5,424 nt of DNA, taken from positions 1-5,424 of the forward strand of contig CANEUR010000076.1 in assembly GCA_947441875.1 (NCBI GenBank), read 5' to 3'. The notes under the pieces were generated by a model. It ran no database searches. It worked only from the letters and a program-made list of their open reading frames with translations, and was not told the origin of the DNA. Source of the DNA: Rickettsiales bacterium (lineage in GTDB: Bacteria; Pseudomonadota; Alphaproteobacteria; Rickettsiales; UBA1997). Both the position numbers and the translations under genes were made by a program. Position 1 is the first letter of the stretch. Every line of letters begins with the position of its first letter. Of the stretch, positions 1-5,424 are shown in pieces.

Positions 1-1392
1 GTCTTTAAAATCAGAAACTTTTACATACCAAGAACTTACTGCTTTGTAAATTAAAGGAGTATCGGTTCGCCAGCAATGCGGGTAGTTATGCAAGAATTGT
101 TCGGTTTTTAACCACAGATTTTGTGTTTTTAAATATTTGATAATGTCGTCGTTGGTATCAAAAACATGGCGATTTTTTAAAGATAAATCAGGCAAATCAA
201 AAACCTGCTCGTTAAATTTTGCTCCTTCATCGATAGGGCAAACTGTGACAATTGAATGCTGTTTGCATAAGAGTTGATCGTCTTCGCCAAAACCAGGCGC
301 GATATGCACTACTCCTGTGCCATCTTCGGTGTTAACAAAATTGCCAGAAAGTAGTAAAAAAGCATTATGGTGATTTTTAAAATAAGGAAAAAGTGGCTGA
401 TATTTTAAGCCAACCAAATTTTTGCCAAGAACAGTGTTAATTATTTGATAATCGACAAGTTCTTTAGAAAATTTTTTTATACAAGAAGAAGCTAAAATAA
501 GCACTTCTTGTTGATTTTTAAGCACAGAATATTCGATATTTTCGCCAATTGCTACAGCTAAATTGCTAGGAAGAGTCCAAGGGGTGGTTGTCCAGACAAC
601 AATATAATGTTTTAAATTAGCGCAGTAGGGTTGATCGTGTAGTAAAAATTTAATGGTTGCCGACTTGCTAGTTTTTTGTCGATAAGCATTATCCATTTTA
701 GTTTCAAAATTAGATAATGGAGTTTGGCAGGCCCAAGAATAAGGCATAACTCGAAAATCTTCATAAAGCAAACCTTTATTATAGAGTTGTTTAAAAGCCC
801 AAAGCACAGATTCCATGTAGTTTAAATCTAGAGTTTTGTAGCTGTTATCAAAATCAACAAATCTACCTTGCCTTGTAACGTATTGTTTCCATTCGTTAGC
901 ATATTTCATTACCGATTTTTCGCAAGCAGAATTAAATTTTTCGATACCAAATTCTTGAATTGCTAACTGCCCAGAAATTGGCTTATTATGTTGTTTGCTA
1001 AGCTCTTTTTCGGTTTCCATTTCTACTGGCAAGCCATGGGTATCCCAGCCAAATTTTCTTTCAACTTTTTTGCCTTGCATAGTTTGAAATCTGGCAAATA
1101 AATCTTTGATAAAGCCTGTGAGTAAATGACCGTAATGTGGTAAACCGTTGGCAAAAGGTGGGCCATCGTAAAAAACAAACTCATTTTTTGAGTGATGGCA
1201 ATTGTTATGACCATGCAAAACGCAAGCACTTGGTAATGGCGAAACAGAATCTTCGTTTTCTTCGTTTAAATCGTTAATAAGAATAGATTTTTCAAATATT
1301 TGCTCTTGTTGCCAAAATTGTAATATTTCATTTTCAATGCTAGCTTGAGTGATGTTTTGATTAACTTCTGGATAGGGTTGCTTGGTAGACAT
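1..1392 (-). CDS. ileS: Isoleucyl-tRNA synthetase, eukaryote-like type 2, N-terminal 464 residues (cut by window edge)
   Basis: Class I aminoacyl-tRNA synthetase that charges tRNA-Ile with isoleucine in the cytoplasm. The frame is open from the ATG at 1392 to position 1. Visible landmarks are YDGPPFANGLP (75-85), the HIGH-type signature as HYGH (86-89), GWDTHGLP (115-122), and two landmarks of the CP1 editing domain: TTTPWTLPSN (268-277) and GTGVVHIAPGFGEDD (358-372). YPHCWRTDTPLIYK (437-450) follows. The KMSKS loop and anticodon-binding region lie outside the window; type 2 enzymes are about 1000-1100 residues, so under half is present. The wording around HYGH is that of the eukaryote-like type 2 enzyme, known in rickettsiae and in mupirocin-resistant bacteria, rather than the usual bacterial form (HIGH). 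The start is chosen because PYPEV...IENEILQFW matches the family N-terminus. It begins 3 bp after the usp stop, with no clear Shine-Dalgarno. An unusual insertion occupies roughly residues 38-70. Confidence 0.96.
   Translation of the reverse strand, partial: MSTKQPYPEVNQNITQASIENEILQFWQQEQIFEKSILINDLNEENEDSVSPLPSACVLHGHNNCHHSKNEFVFYDGPPFANGLPHYGHLLTGFIKDLFARFQTMQGKKVERKFGWDTHGLPVEMETEKELSKQHNKPISGQLAIQEFGIEKFNSACEKSVMKYANEWKQYVTRQGRFVDFDNSYKTLDLNYMESVLWAFKQLYNKGLLYEDFRVMPYSWACQTPLSNFETKMDNAYRQKTSKSATIKFLLHDQPYCANLKHYIVVWTTTPWTLPSNLAVAIGENIEYSVLKNQQEVLILASSCIKKFSKELVDYQIINTVLGKNLVGLKYQPLFPYFKNHHNAFLLLSGNFVNTEDGTGVVHIAPGFGEDDQLLCKQHSIVTVCPIDEGAKFNEQVFDLPDLSLKNRHVFDTNDDIIKYLKTQNLWLKTEQFLHNYPHCWRTDTPLIYKAVSSWYVKVSDFKD
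1183..1281 (-). other. Cys/His-rich insertion in IleRS just before the HYGH active-site motif
   Basis: Residues about 38-70 of the IleRS separate the first helix (ILQFWQQEQIFEKS, 23-36) from FVFYDGPP (72-79). In the rickettsial enzymes I recall, this linker is only about 14 residues between the IF and FYDG landmarks; here it is about 41, an excess of roughly 27. The extra stretch is acidic first (NEENED), then contains Cys57, His60, His62, Cys65, His66 and His67 within 11 residues. The frame is intact and the flanks match the family, so it looks like an in-frame insertion and not a sequencing error. The metal-binding suggestion is inference, and the exact borders cannot be set without an alignment. 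Confidence 0.6.
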
Positions 1393-1395
1393 TGT

Positions 1396-1842
1396 TTAAA
1401 GAAAAAAGTTATAGTCTAAACTGTTTGGAATAATCATGATAGGAACATTGATTTTATTTCCTAGATAACGAATAATTTTTGGTAAAACACTATTATCGGA
1501 GCCAAAACTTTGAGATTTACCAAAAACTACCAATTTGCAATCGGCAACGGTTTTAATGGCTTTAAAAATTTCAAGCACCACATCACCTTCGCTAATAGAA
1601 ATTGCTGGAGTTATTTTAAACTCTTGGCAGATCTTTTCAAGCAGGCTACAAATATTTTTTTCGACCTGTTTTCTTTTTTGTGTGCCAATTGCTCTGCTAC
1701 CAAACAAAAAATTTTGATGAGAGCCATCAATAGCAATGGCAATATGAAGCTTATGATTTTGTGTGCAAGCAGAAAGACAGGCGAATCGCACAGCGGTTTC
1801 AGAAATATTATTGATATCGATACAAACAACAATGCTACCCAT
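1396..1842 (-). CDS. Universal stress protein (UspA family), small single-domain
   Basis: A 148-residue single UspA domain, the usual length. The N-terminal strand and first helix read IVVCIDINNISETAVRFACL (4-23), the family pattern of a hydrophobic strand ending in an Asp followed by a helix. The C-terminal part has LVVFGKSQSFG (104-114) and NVPIMIIPNSLD (132-143), the last strand of the fold. The ATP-binding signature G-2x-G-9x-G-(S/T) is absent: G108, G114 and G128 do not have that spacing and G128 is followed by Asn, so ATP binding is doubtful. The pattern resembles an alphaproteobacterial UspA subfamily ending in a P-[IV]-P-V-x-[IV]-V-P-like strand (recall, not a search). There is no signal peptide, so it is cytoplasmic. 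It lies 5 bp after the TIGR02186-type gene and 3 bp before ileS, so it is co-transcribed. Its specific role is unknown. Confidence 0.85.
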   Translation of the reverse strand: MGSIVVCIDINNISETAVRFACLSACTQNHKLHIAIAIDGSHQNFLFGSRAIGTQKRKQVEKNICSLLEKICQEFKITPAISISEGDVVLEIFKAIKTVADCKLVVFGKSQSFGSDNSVLPKIIRYLGNKINVPIMIIPNSLDYNFFL

Positions 1843-1847
1843 AAAAA

Positions 1848-2579
1848 TTATTTAGAAAAACGATTAAAAATGTAATTAACAAAAAAACCTACCAAAATAG
1901 CAATGATAATGGAGGTAAGACCATATAAAACTCGCTGATTTTTGGCAAATTCAGCTATTTGAGAGTTAAAACCTACTTTATTTACATAAACAGGAATAGA
2001 TTGAAAAGAAATTACTGTATCGTTTTCAACTAAGTAAATTTCGATATTATAAACACCTTCTAAAATATTGGCAGGAAAATTAATGGCAATGCTAAACAGG
2101 GTATCGTCTAAGAAAACAATACTATCGGTGCTGGTAGAATATAAATTTTTCTTTTCCATTAAATCAAAAAATTTGCTATAAGTAATATTATTTTTGATTG
2201 TTTCACTAGTTTTAAAGTTTAAATTATGTTTTCCTATTTCAAAATCTAGTAAGTTTTGTTGATTTAGTTCTTTTCCTAAAAAAGCCGCAAATAAATTATA
2301 AAAACTATAAGCGTTATAAAATGTTACTTGCTTACTATTGTGCCAAATGCCAAGAGATTTTTCTTTTTTATTAAGTAAAAAATTATGTTTTGGCCCTCTT
2401 ACCACAGCAATAATATTGCCAGGTTCGTTTTTTGCTCCAAATAATAAAATTTTTTCACCAGTAAATTTGCTATCTATTTTGATTTCATTTTGTGAAATAC
2501 CTGAAATGATTGGGGCAGCAGAGACTGTTGCCCATAAAGGTAGTAATAAAAATAGTAAAATAGCTAAGATTTGTTTCAT
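1848..2579 (-). CDS. TIGR02186-type membrane-anchored extracytoplasmic protein, partner of the TauE/SafE permease
   Basis: A 243-residue protein that I recognise as TIGR02186, an uncharacterised alphaproteobacterial family. Residues 1-22 form a signal peptide (KQILAILLFLLLPLW core, then SAAP). Residues 23-215 would be periplasmic. A single C-terminal transmembrane helix (about 217-237, LYGLTSIIIAILVGFFVNYI) is followed by a basic tail, giving an outside-facing domain anchored in the inner membrane. Conserved-looking stretches are FTGEKILLFGAKNEPGNIIAVVRGP (39-63) and GIWHNSKQVTFYNAYSFY (77-94), matching the family patterns LLFGA and VVVRGP. The ATG overlaps the TGA of the permease gene (ATGA), so translation is probably coupled and the two products may act together. 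The role is unknown; an accessory or assembly subunit for the permease is inference. No cysteines or obvious catalytic motif are seen. Confidence 0.85.
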   Translation of the reverse strand: MKQILAILLFLLLPLWATVSAAPIISGISQNEIKIDSKFTGEKILLFGAKNEPGNIIAVVRGPKHNFLLNKKEKSLGIWHNSKQVTFYNAYSFYNLFAAFLGKELNQQNLLDFEIGKHNLNFKTSETIKNNITYSKFFDLMEKKNLYSTSTDSIVFLDDTLFSIAINFPANILEGVYNIEIYLVENDTVISFQSIPVYVNKVGFNSQIAEFAKNQRVLYGLTSIIIAILVGFFVNYIFNRFSK

Positions 2580-3514
2580 TTTAGCGATATGAGAGAATAA
2601 ATATCTGTTGGCTCAATAAATAGTTGAGCAAACATTTTAATGCAAATTAGTAAAATAAGTGCCGCTAAACAAAGTTTACTAGTGGTGGGATTGAATCTAT
2701 AGCTTGCTTTACTGCCAAATTGAGCTCCAATCGCCGAGCTAATAATCATGATGAGCGATAAAGTTAAATCGAGGTTGTTGCTACTTATGGCTTGTAAAAA
2801 AGTGGTGTTGCTGGCGATAAAAATTATTTGAAATAGTGAAGTGCCAACTACAAGATGCGGAGGCATTTTTAAAATATAAAGCATAGCAGGAATCATTAAA
2901 AAGCCACCGCCAATACCCATAAAAGCAACTAAAATACCCACACCTGCACTTAAAAAAATAGGCACCAACCAGCTACAATTAATATTAGATTTTTCAAAAT
3001 AAACTTGATACGGTAATTTTTTTAAAAAATTTTGCAGATTTGAGGTGTTTTTTTGGTTTTCAGAATCTTCTTCTTGCCAAGTAAAGCTAATGTTTTTATT
3101 TAAAATAGTTTTAAGACCATCAGAGATCATTGCCAAAGAAACAGAGCCAAGAAACAGCACATAGCAAAAACTAATTAGCAAATCTACATGGCCAATTTGT
3201 TGCATAAGTTGAAAAATAACTATACCAAAGCTTGAGCCAAAAATGCCACCTATCACTAAAAATAACCCCATTTTAATATCGACATTGCCTTTTTTTAAGT
3301 GCGAAAGCAAGCCAGAAATAGAAGCGGAAATAATTTGATTTACCGCAGTTGCCACCGCTACCGCCGAAGGAACTCCGATAAAAATTAGGCAAGGAGTGGC
3401 TAAAAAACCGCCACCAATACCAAACATACCAGCTAAAAAACCAGTGCCTAAACCTAGCAAAATGATTAGCAAAATATTAACAGGAATTTCGGCGATAGGC
3501 AGGTATACTTGCAT
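2576..3514 (-). CDS. TauE/SafE (TSUP) family inner-membrane permease, probable anion exporter
   Basis: A 312-residue polytopic membrane protein with the internal duplication typical of TauE/SafE (DUF81) proteins. Each half carries a glycine-rich signature: GFLAGMFGIGGGFLATP (25-41) and GILVAFMGIGGGFLMIP (193-209). About eight hydrophobic segments are visible, roughly 13-36, 40-62, 82-104, 111-130, 182-204, 221-240, 247-268 and 281-299. A hydrophilic loop of about 45 residues (135-180, with QEEDSENQKN) separates the halves. VVGTSLFQIIF (222-232) and AIGAQFGSK (261-269) agree with the alphaproteobacterial subgroup of the family. Known family members export sulfite, sulfoacetate or similar small sulfur-containing anions; the substrate here cannot be read from sequence. 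It starts 3 bp after ygfZ and overlaps the TIGR02186-type gene by 4 bp. No strong Shine-Dalgarno precedes it. Confidence 0.93.
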   Translation of the reverse strand: MQVYLPIAEIPVNILLIILLGLGTGFLAGMFGIGGGFLATPCLIFIGVPSAVAVATAVNQIISASISGLLSHLKKGNVDIKMGLFLVIGGIFGSSFGIVIFQLMQQIGHVDLLISFCYVLFLGSVSLAMISDGLKTILNKNISFTWQEEDSENQKNTSNLQNFLKKLPYQVYFEKSNINCSWLVPIFLSAGVGILVAFMGIGGGFLMIPAMLYILKMPPHLVVGTSLFQIIFIASNTTFLQAISSNNLDLTLSLIMIISSAIGAQFGSKASYRFNPTTSKLCLAALILLICIKMFAQLFIEPTDIYSLISLK

Positions 3515-3517
3515 TTT

Positions 3518-4372
3518 TTAAAAGAAACTTAATTGATTATCAAGCAAATAATAATTATTTTGAGGGTTATTTTTTATTAAAGCAAGACCAAATAAACTAT
3601 TATTTGTAGCAATTGCCGATAAAAAAACAATATTTTCGAAGGCAAATTGTTGTAAATCGGCTTGAGTAAGTAATATTTTTGAGTTATTTTGTAGTTTGGA
3701 TTGTAAAAAGTTTTGTAGATCTTGATTAATATTTTCAAGAAAAAAACCTCTTACGGTTTTGCGTATTTCACCTAAATGAAAGGCTCTGGCAATTACTTCT
3801 TGACCAACGTAACAACCCTTGGTAAAATCAATCATTTCAAAATTTTGTAAGCCATATTCAATGATAATAGACTTTTCAAAGGCTAAATCGTAAAAACCTT
3901 CTGGAATTTTTTGCTCTATTCTGTGTTGATGATAGCCAATTTCTAGCAATGAATGATTTTGTAAAAATGTAGTTGGCAAATAAAAACGATAGCCAAAATT
4001 GTTTTTCCGAGGATCTGGTAAGCCAATGTTTTGTTGGTTTTGTTCGCTAAAAAATACTTGTAAATTATTTAGTTGGTTAATTTCAACTTTGGCTCGAAGT
4101 TTATACATATTTAGCTTATTTAACAATATTTCAAGGGCATTTTGATGGCAATCTAAAAAAATATGATGATAATCTAGCCAAATAAAAAAATCAGCCAAAA
4201 ATTTGCCTTGGGAATTTAGTAAGCCAGCATAAACCAATTGTTGATTATCAAGCTTTTGTAGGTTATTGGTGATTAATTTTTGCAAAAAAGAAAATTTATC
4301 TTCACCAGTGATGGCAATGATTTTGCGAGTGTTAAGTGAAATCAAGTTTTGAAAGTTTTGCTCTAAAGCCAT
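3518..4372 (-). CDS. ygfZ: Folate-binding YgfZ/GcvT-like protein, Fe-S cluster maintenance
   Basis: A 284-residue cytoplasmic protein of the YgfZ family (COG0354), paralogous to aminomethyltransferase GcvT. The family signature KGCYVGQE is present at 185-192, with the conserved Cys187 known from E. coli work to be needed for function. Other agreement: an N-terminal strand and helix ITGEDKFSFLQKLITNN (21-37), GLLNSQGKFLADFFI (50-64), and DPRKNNFGYRFYLP (120-133). Family members use tetrahydrofolate and help keep certain Fe-S enzymes assembled, for example MiaB and other radical or redox-sensitive clusters. Length is within the family range. The protein is rich in Asn and Gln, consistent with AT bias. 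It is the first gene of the minus-strand operon, with a strong predicted promoter just upstream and a leader of only about 28 nt. The start is the only ATG that keeps the whole N-terminal domain, and no Shine-Dalgarno is seen. Confidence 0.93.
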   Translation of the reverse strand: MALEQNFQNLISLNTRKIIAITGEDKFSFLQKLITNNLQKLDNQQLVYAGLLNSQGKFLADFFIWLDYHHIFLDCHQNALEILLNKLNMYKLRAKVEINQLNNLQVFFSEQNQQNIGLPDPRKNNFGYRFYLPTTFLQNHSLLEIGYHQHRIEQKIPEGFYDLAFEKSIIIEYGLQNFEMIDFTKGCYVGQEVIARAFHLGEIRKTVRGFFLENINQDLQNFLQSKLQNNSKILLTQADLQQFAFENIVFLSAIATNNSLFGLALIKNNPQNNYYLLDNQLSFF

Positions 4373-4407
4373 ATAAACAAAAAAATCTTTAAAAAAATAA
4401 TTGCTAA

Positions 4408-4436
4408 ATTATAAAATAATCTCTAAATTTAAGCAA
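4408..4436 (-). promoter_or_regulatory. Predicted sigma70-type promoter of the ygfZ-ileS operon
   Basis: Reading the minus strand, a -35 box TTGCTT (4436-4431) is followed after exactly 17 bp by a perfect -10 box TATAAT (4413-4408). Transcription would start near 4400, giving a leader of about 28 nt before the ygfZ ATG at 4372. No other gap in the five-gene array exceeds 5 bp, so this is the only intergenic promoter that could serve ygfZ, the permease, the TIGR02186-type gene, usp and ileS. AT-rich background raises the chance of spurious -10 boxes, but the combination with ideal spacing and position is convincing. Confidence 0.75.
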
Positions 4437-4458
4437 GTTTTTTTATGATAAATTTAGA
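4422..4458. repeat. 10-bp perfect inverted repeat in the divergent promoter region, possible operator
   Basis: TCTAAATTTA (4422-4431) and TAAATTTAGA (4449-4458) are exact reverse complements separated by 17 bp. Each arm also contains the 8-bp palindrome TAAATTTA (4424-4431 and 4449-4456), with centres 25 bp apart. The left arm lies in the spacer of the operon promoter and touches its -35 box; the right arm adjoins a possible -10 box for the methyltransferase. This could be a regulator binding site, but short A/T palindromes are common by chance in such DNA. Confidence 0.4.
4444..4449 (+). promoter_or_regulatory. Possible -10 box for the DNA methyltransferase gene
   Basis: TATGAT differs from the consensus by one base and would place the transcription start near 4456, about 26 nt before the methyltransferase ATG at 4482. 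No convincing -35 box stands 16-18 bp upstream. Alternatives are TATAAA at 4410-4415, or TTGCTA (4401-4406) with TAAATT (4424-4429) at 17-bp spacing. The plus-strand gene must have a promoter in or near this 109-bp gap unless a transcript reads in from elsewhere, but which one is uncertain. Confidence 0.3.
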
Positions 4459-4481
4459 AATTTAAAACACCAATAGATTTT

Positions 4482-5424
4482 ATGAAAGTAAAAACAATAA
4501 ATCAACATTCTAAAATTATACAAATGAATTTTTCAGATGTGGCAAAACCTAATGTTAATCAAAAAACCGTTAAAACAATTTCAAAAAAAATACAATTTTT
4601 AAATAGTTTAAAAGGCTCTAAATTAAAATACAAAAGATTCGCTTGCTCTCCTTTGCGATATGCTGGTGGCAAAAGTTTGGCGGTTGGTTTTATTATTGAA
4701 CTCATACCAAATAATGTAAAAAAAATTGTATCTCCATTTTTTGGTTGCGGATCTCTAGAAATAGCTTGTGCATCAATGCTTGATATCAAGGTTATTGGTT
4801 ACGATATTTTTGATATTTTGGTAAATTATTGGCATGTCCAAATTAATCAAAAACAAAATTTATTTGACAGATTATTAGCAATAAAACCAACAAAAGAAAA
4901 TTATCAAACAATAAAAATAGCCTTAAAAAAGCATTGGCAACAGCAAGAATTACTCGATCCTCTTACTCTTGCTGTTTACTACTTTTTTAACCATAATCTA
5001 TCTTATGGTCCAGGATTTTTAGGCTGGATGTCTTCTATCTATGCAGATGAAAAAAAATATCAATCTGCTCTTCATAAAATCAATATATTTCCATCAAAAA
5101 ACTTATCGGTAAAATGTCAAAGTTTTACACAAACTCTGCCACAACATAACCAAGATTTTTTATATCTAGATCCTCCATATTTTTTGGGCGGAGAAAGTAA
5201 AATGTTTAAAGGAATATACCCGCAAAGAAATTTTCCATTGCATCATAATGGTTTTAATCATATTTTGCTAGCTGATTTGTTAAAAAAACATCAAAATGGC
5301 TTTATTTTATCTTATAACGATTGCCCAAAAATCAGAGAATTATATCAAGATTATAAAATTATTGAAGTGCAATGGCAATATACTATGGGGCAAGGCGAAA
5401 CTAGAATAGGCAAAAACAGAATAA
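4482..5424 (+). CDS. D12-class (alpha-type) adenine-specific DNA methyltransferase, C-terminus cut by window edge
   Basis: Transfers a methyl group from S-adenosylmethionine to N6 of adenine in a specific DNA site. The frame is open for 314 codons to the window end with no stop. Motifs come in the alpha order: motif X SPLRYAGGKS (56-65), motif I SPFFGCGSLE (84-93), the acidic GYDIFD (106-111), then a region that probably holds target recognition, with FNHNLSYGPGFLGW (169-182) in the place of the N-x-x-x-x-x-G-L stretch of Dam. Catalytic motif IV DPPYF is at 230-234. ETRIGKNRI (306-314) begins the usual family C-terminus, so probably only a few tens of residues are missing. The recognition site cannot be read. 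The ATG at 4482 gives a 55-residue, Lys-rich extension before motif X; Met15 (4524) is the only other ATG start. Neither has a Shine-Dalgarno. No restriction endonuclease is visible; one could follow to the right. Confidence 0.93.
   Translation, partial: MKVKTINQHSKIIQMNFSDVAKPNVNQKTVKTISKKIQFLNSLKGSKLKYKRFACSPLRYAGGKSLAVGFIIELIPNNVKKIVSPFFGCGSLEIACASMLDIKVIGYDIFDILVNYWHVQINQKQNLFDRLLAIKPTKENYQTIKIALKKHWQQQELLDPLTLAVYYFFNHNLSYGPGFLGWMSSIYADEKKYQSALHKINIFPSKNLSVKCQSFTQTLPQHNQDFLYLDPPYFLGGESKMFKGIYPQRNFPLHHNGFNHILLADLLKKHQNGFILSYNDCPKIRELYQDYKIIEVQWQYTMGQGETRIGKNRI

Noticed and set aside
1023..1229. A 68-codon minus-strand open frame
   Set aside because: It overlaps the N-terminal part of ileS in another frame, across the HYGH region, and has no independent support.
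1183..1281. A Rickettsia palindromic element inside ileS
   Set aside because: The insertion is shorter than typical elements and I found no long palindrome, only a 5-bp stem with a 5-base loop and a weak ATGG/CCAT pairing.
1403..1414. TATAAC on the minus strand just upstream of ileS as an internal promoter
   Set aside because: It lies in the last codons of usp, no -35-like hexamer is found 16-18 bp upstream, and such hexamers are common in AT-rich coding DNA.
1510..1875. A 121-codon plus-strand open frame opposite usp
   Set aside because: It is antisense to a well-supported UspA gene, its product looks like no family I know, and it has no promoter or ribosome site of note. Long shadow frames opposite real genes are expected here.
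2338..2592. An 84-codon plus-strand open frame
   Set aside because: It lies opposite the signal-peptide end of the TIGR02186-type gene and reads as a shadow frame.
4445..4465. A six-codon open frame (MINLEI) ahead of the methyltransferase, as a possible leader peptide
   Set aside because: It begins inside the candidate -10 box, has no ribosome site or attenuator-like hairpin, and a frame this short is expected by chance.
4559..4789. A 76-codon minus-strand open frame
   Set aside because: It is antisense to the methyltransferase motif X and motif I region, which is clearly coding on the plus strand.
1..5424. CRISPR arrays, tRNA or rRNA genes, insertion sequences, attachment sites
   Set aside because: No regularly spaced repeats, cloverleaf, transposase frame or terminal repeats were seen. 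Almost all of the window is coding and the only real gap is 109 bp.

Overview
The window reads as a compact, AT-rich bacterial chromosome segment. The best fit is an alphaproteobacterium of the Rickettsiales/Holosporales kind (host-associated, reduced genome). Three things support this, by recall of the families and not by a search. The IleRS is the eukaryote-like type 2 form and resembles the rickettsial enzyme. The TauE/SafE-like permease overlaps a gene for a TIGR02186-type protein, a family I know from alphaproteobacteria. The small UspA protein has the C-terminal pattern of an alphaproteobacterial subfamily. Stops are TAA or TGA as in the standard bacterial code, and none of the starts has a strong Shine-Dalgarno sequence.

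Layout: positions 4372 down to 1 are filled by a five-gene minus-strand array, in transcription order ygfZ (folate-binding Fe-S maintenance protein), TauE/SafE-family permease, TIGR02186-type membrane-anchored protein, UspA-family protein and ileS (5' part, cut by the window edge). Junctions are +3, -4, +5 and +3 bp, so this is almost certainly one operon. A very good sigma70-type promoter (TTGCTT, 17 bp, TATAAT) lies 36 bp upstream of ygfZ. A 109-bp divergent intergenic region follows, with a 10-bp perfect inverted repeat overlapping the promoter. From 4482 to the right edge, on the plus strand, is a D12-class (alpha-type) adenine-specific DNA methyltransferase. It is intact as far as visible and loses only its extreme C-terminus to the window edge.

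How the genes fit together: the permease and its TIGR02186 partner look like an inner-membrane export module, perhaps for sulfite or another small sulfur-containing anion. YgfZ belongs to Fe-S cluster upkeep. UspA is a small soluble stress protein, and ileS charges tRNA-Ile. The linkage may be no more than genome compaction. The methyltransferase is functionally separate and may be an orphan enzyme or half of a restriction-modification system whose partner would lie beyond the right edge.

I found no clearly new system. The points most worth a second look are a Cys/His-rich insertion just before the IleRS HIGH-type motif, the regulatory region shared by the operon and the methyltransferase, the lysine-rich N-terminal extension of the methyltransferase, and the uncharacterised partner of the permease.
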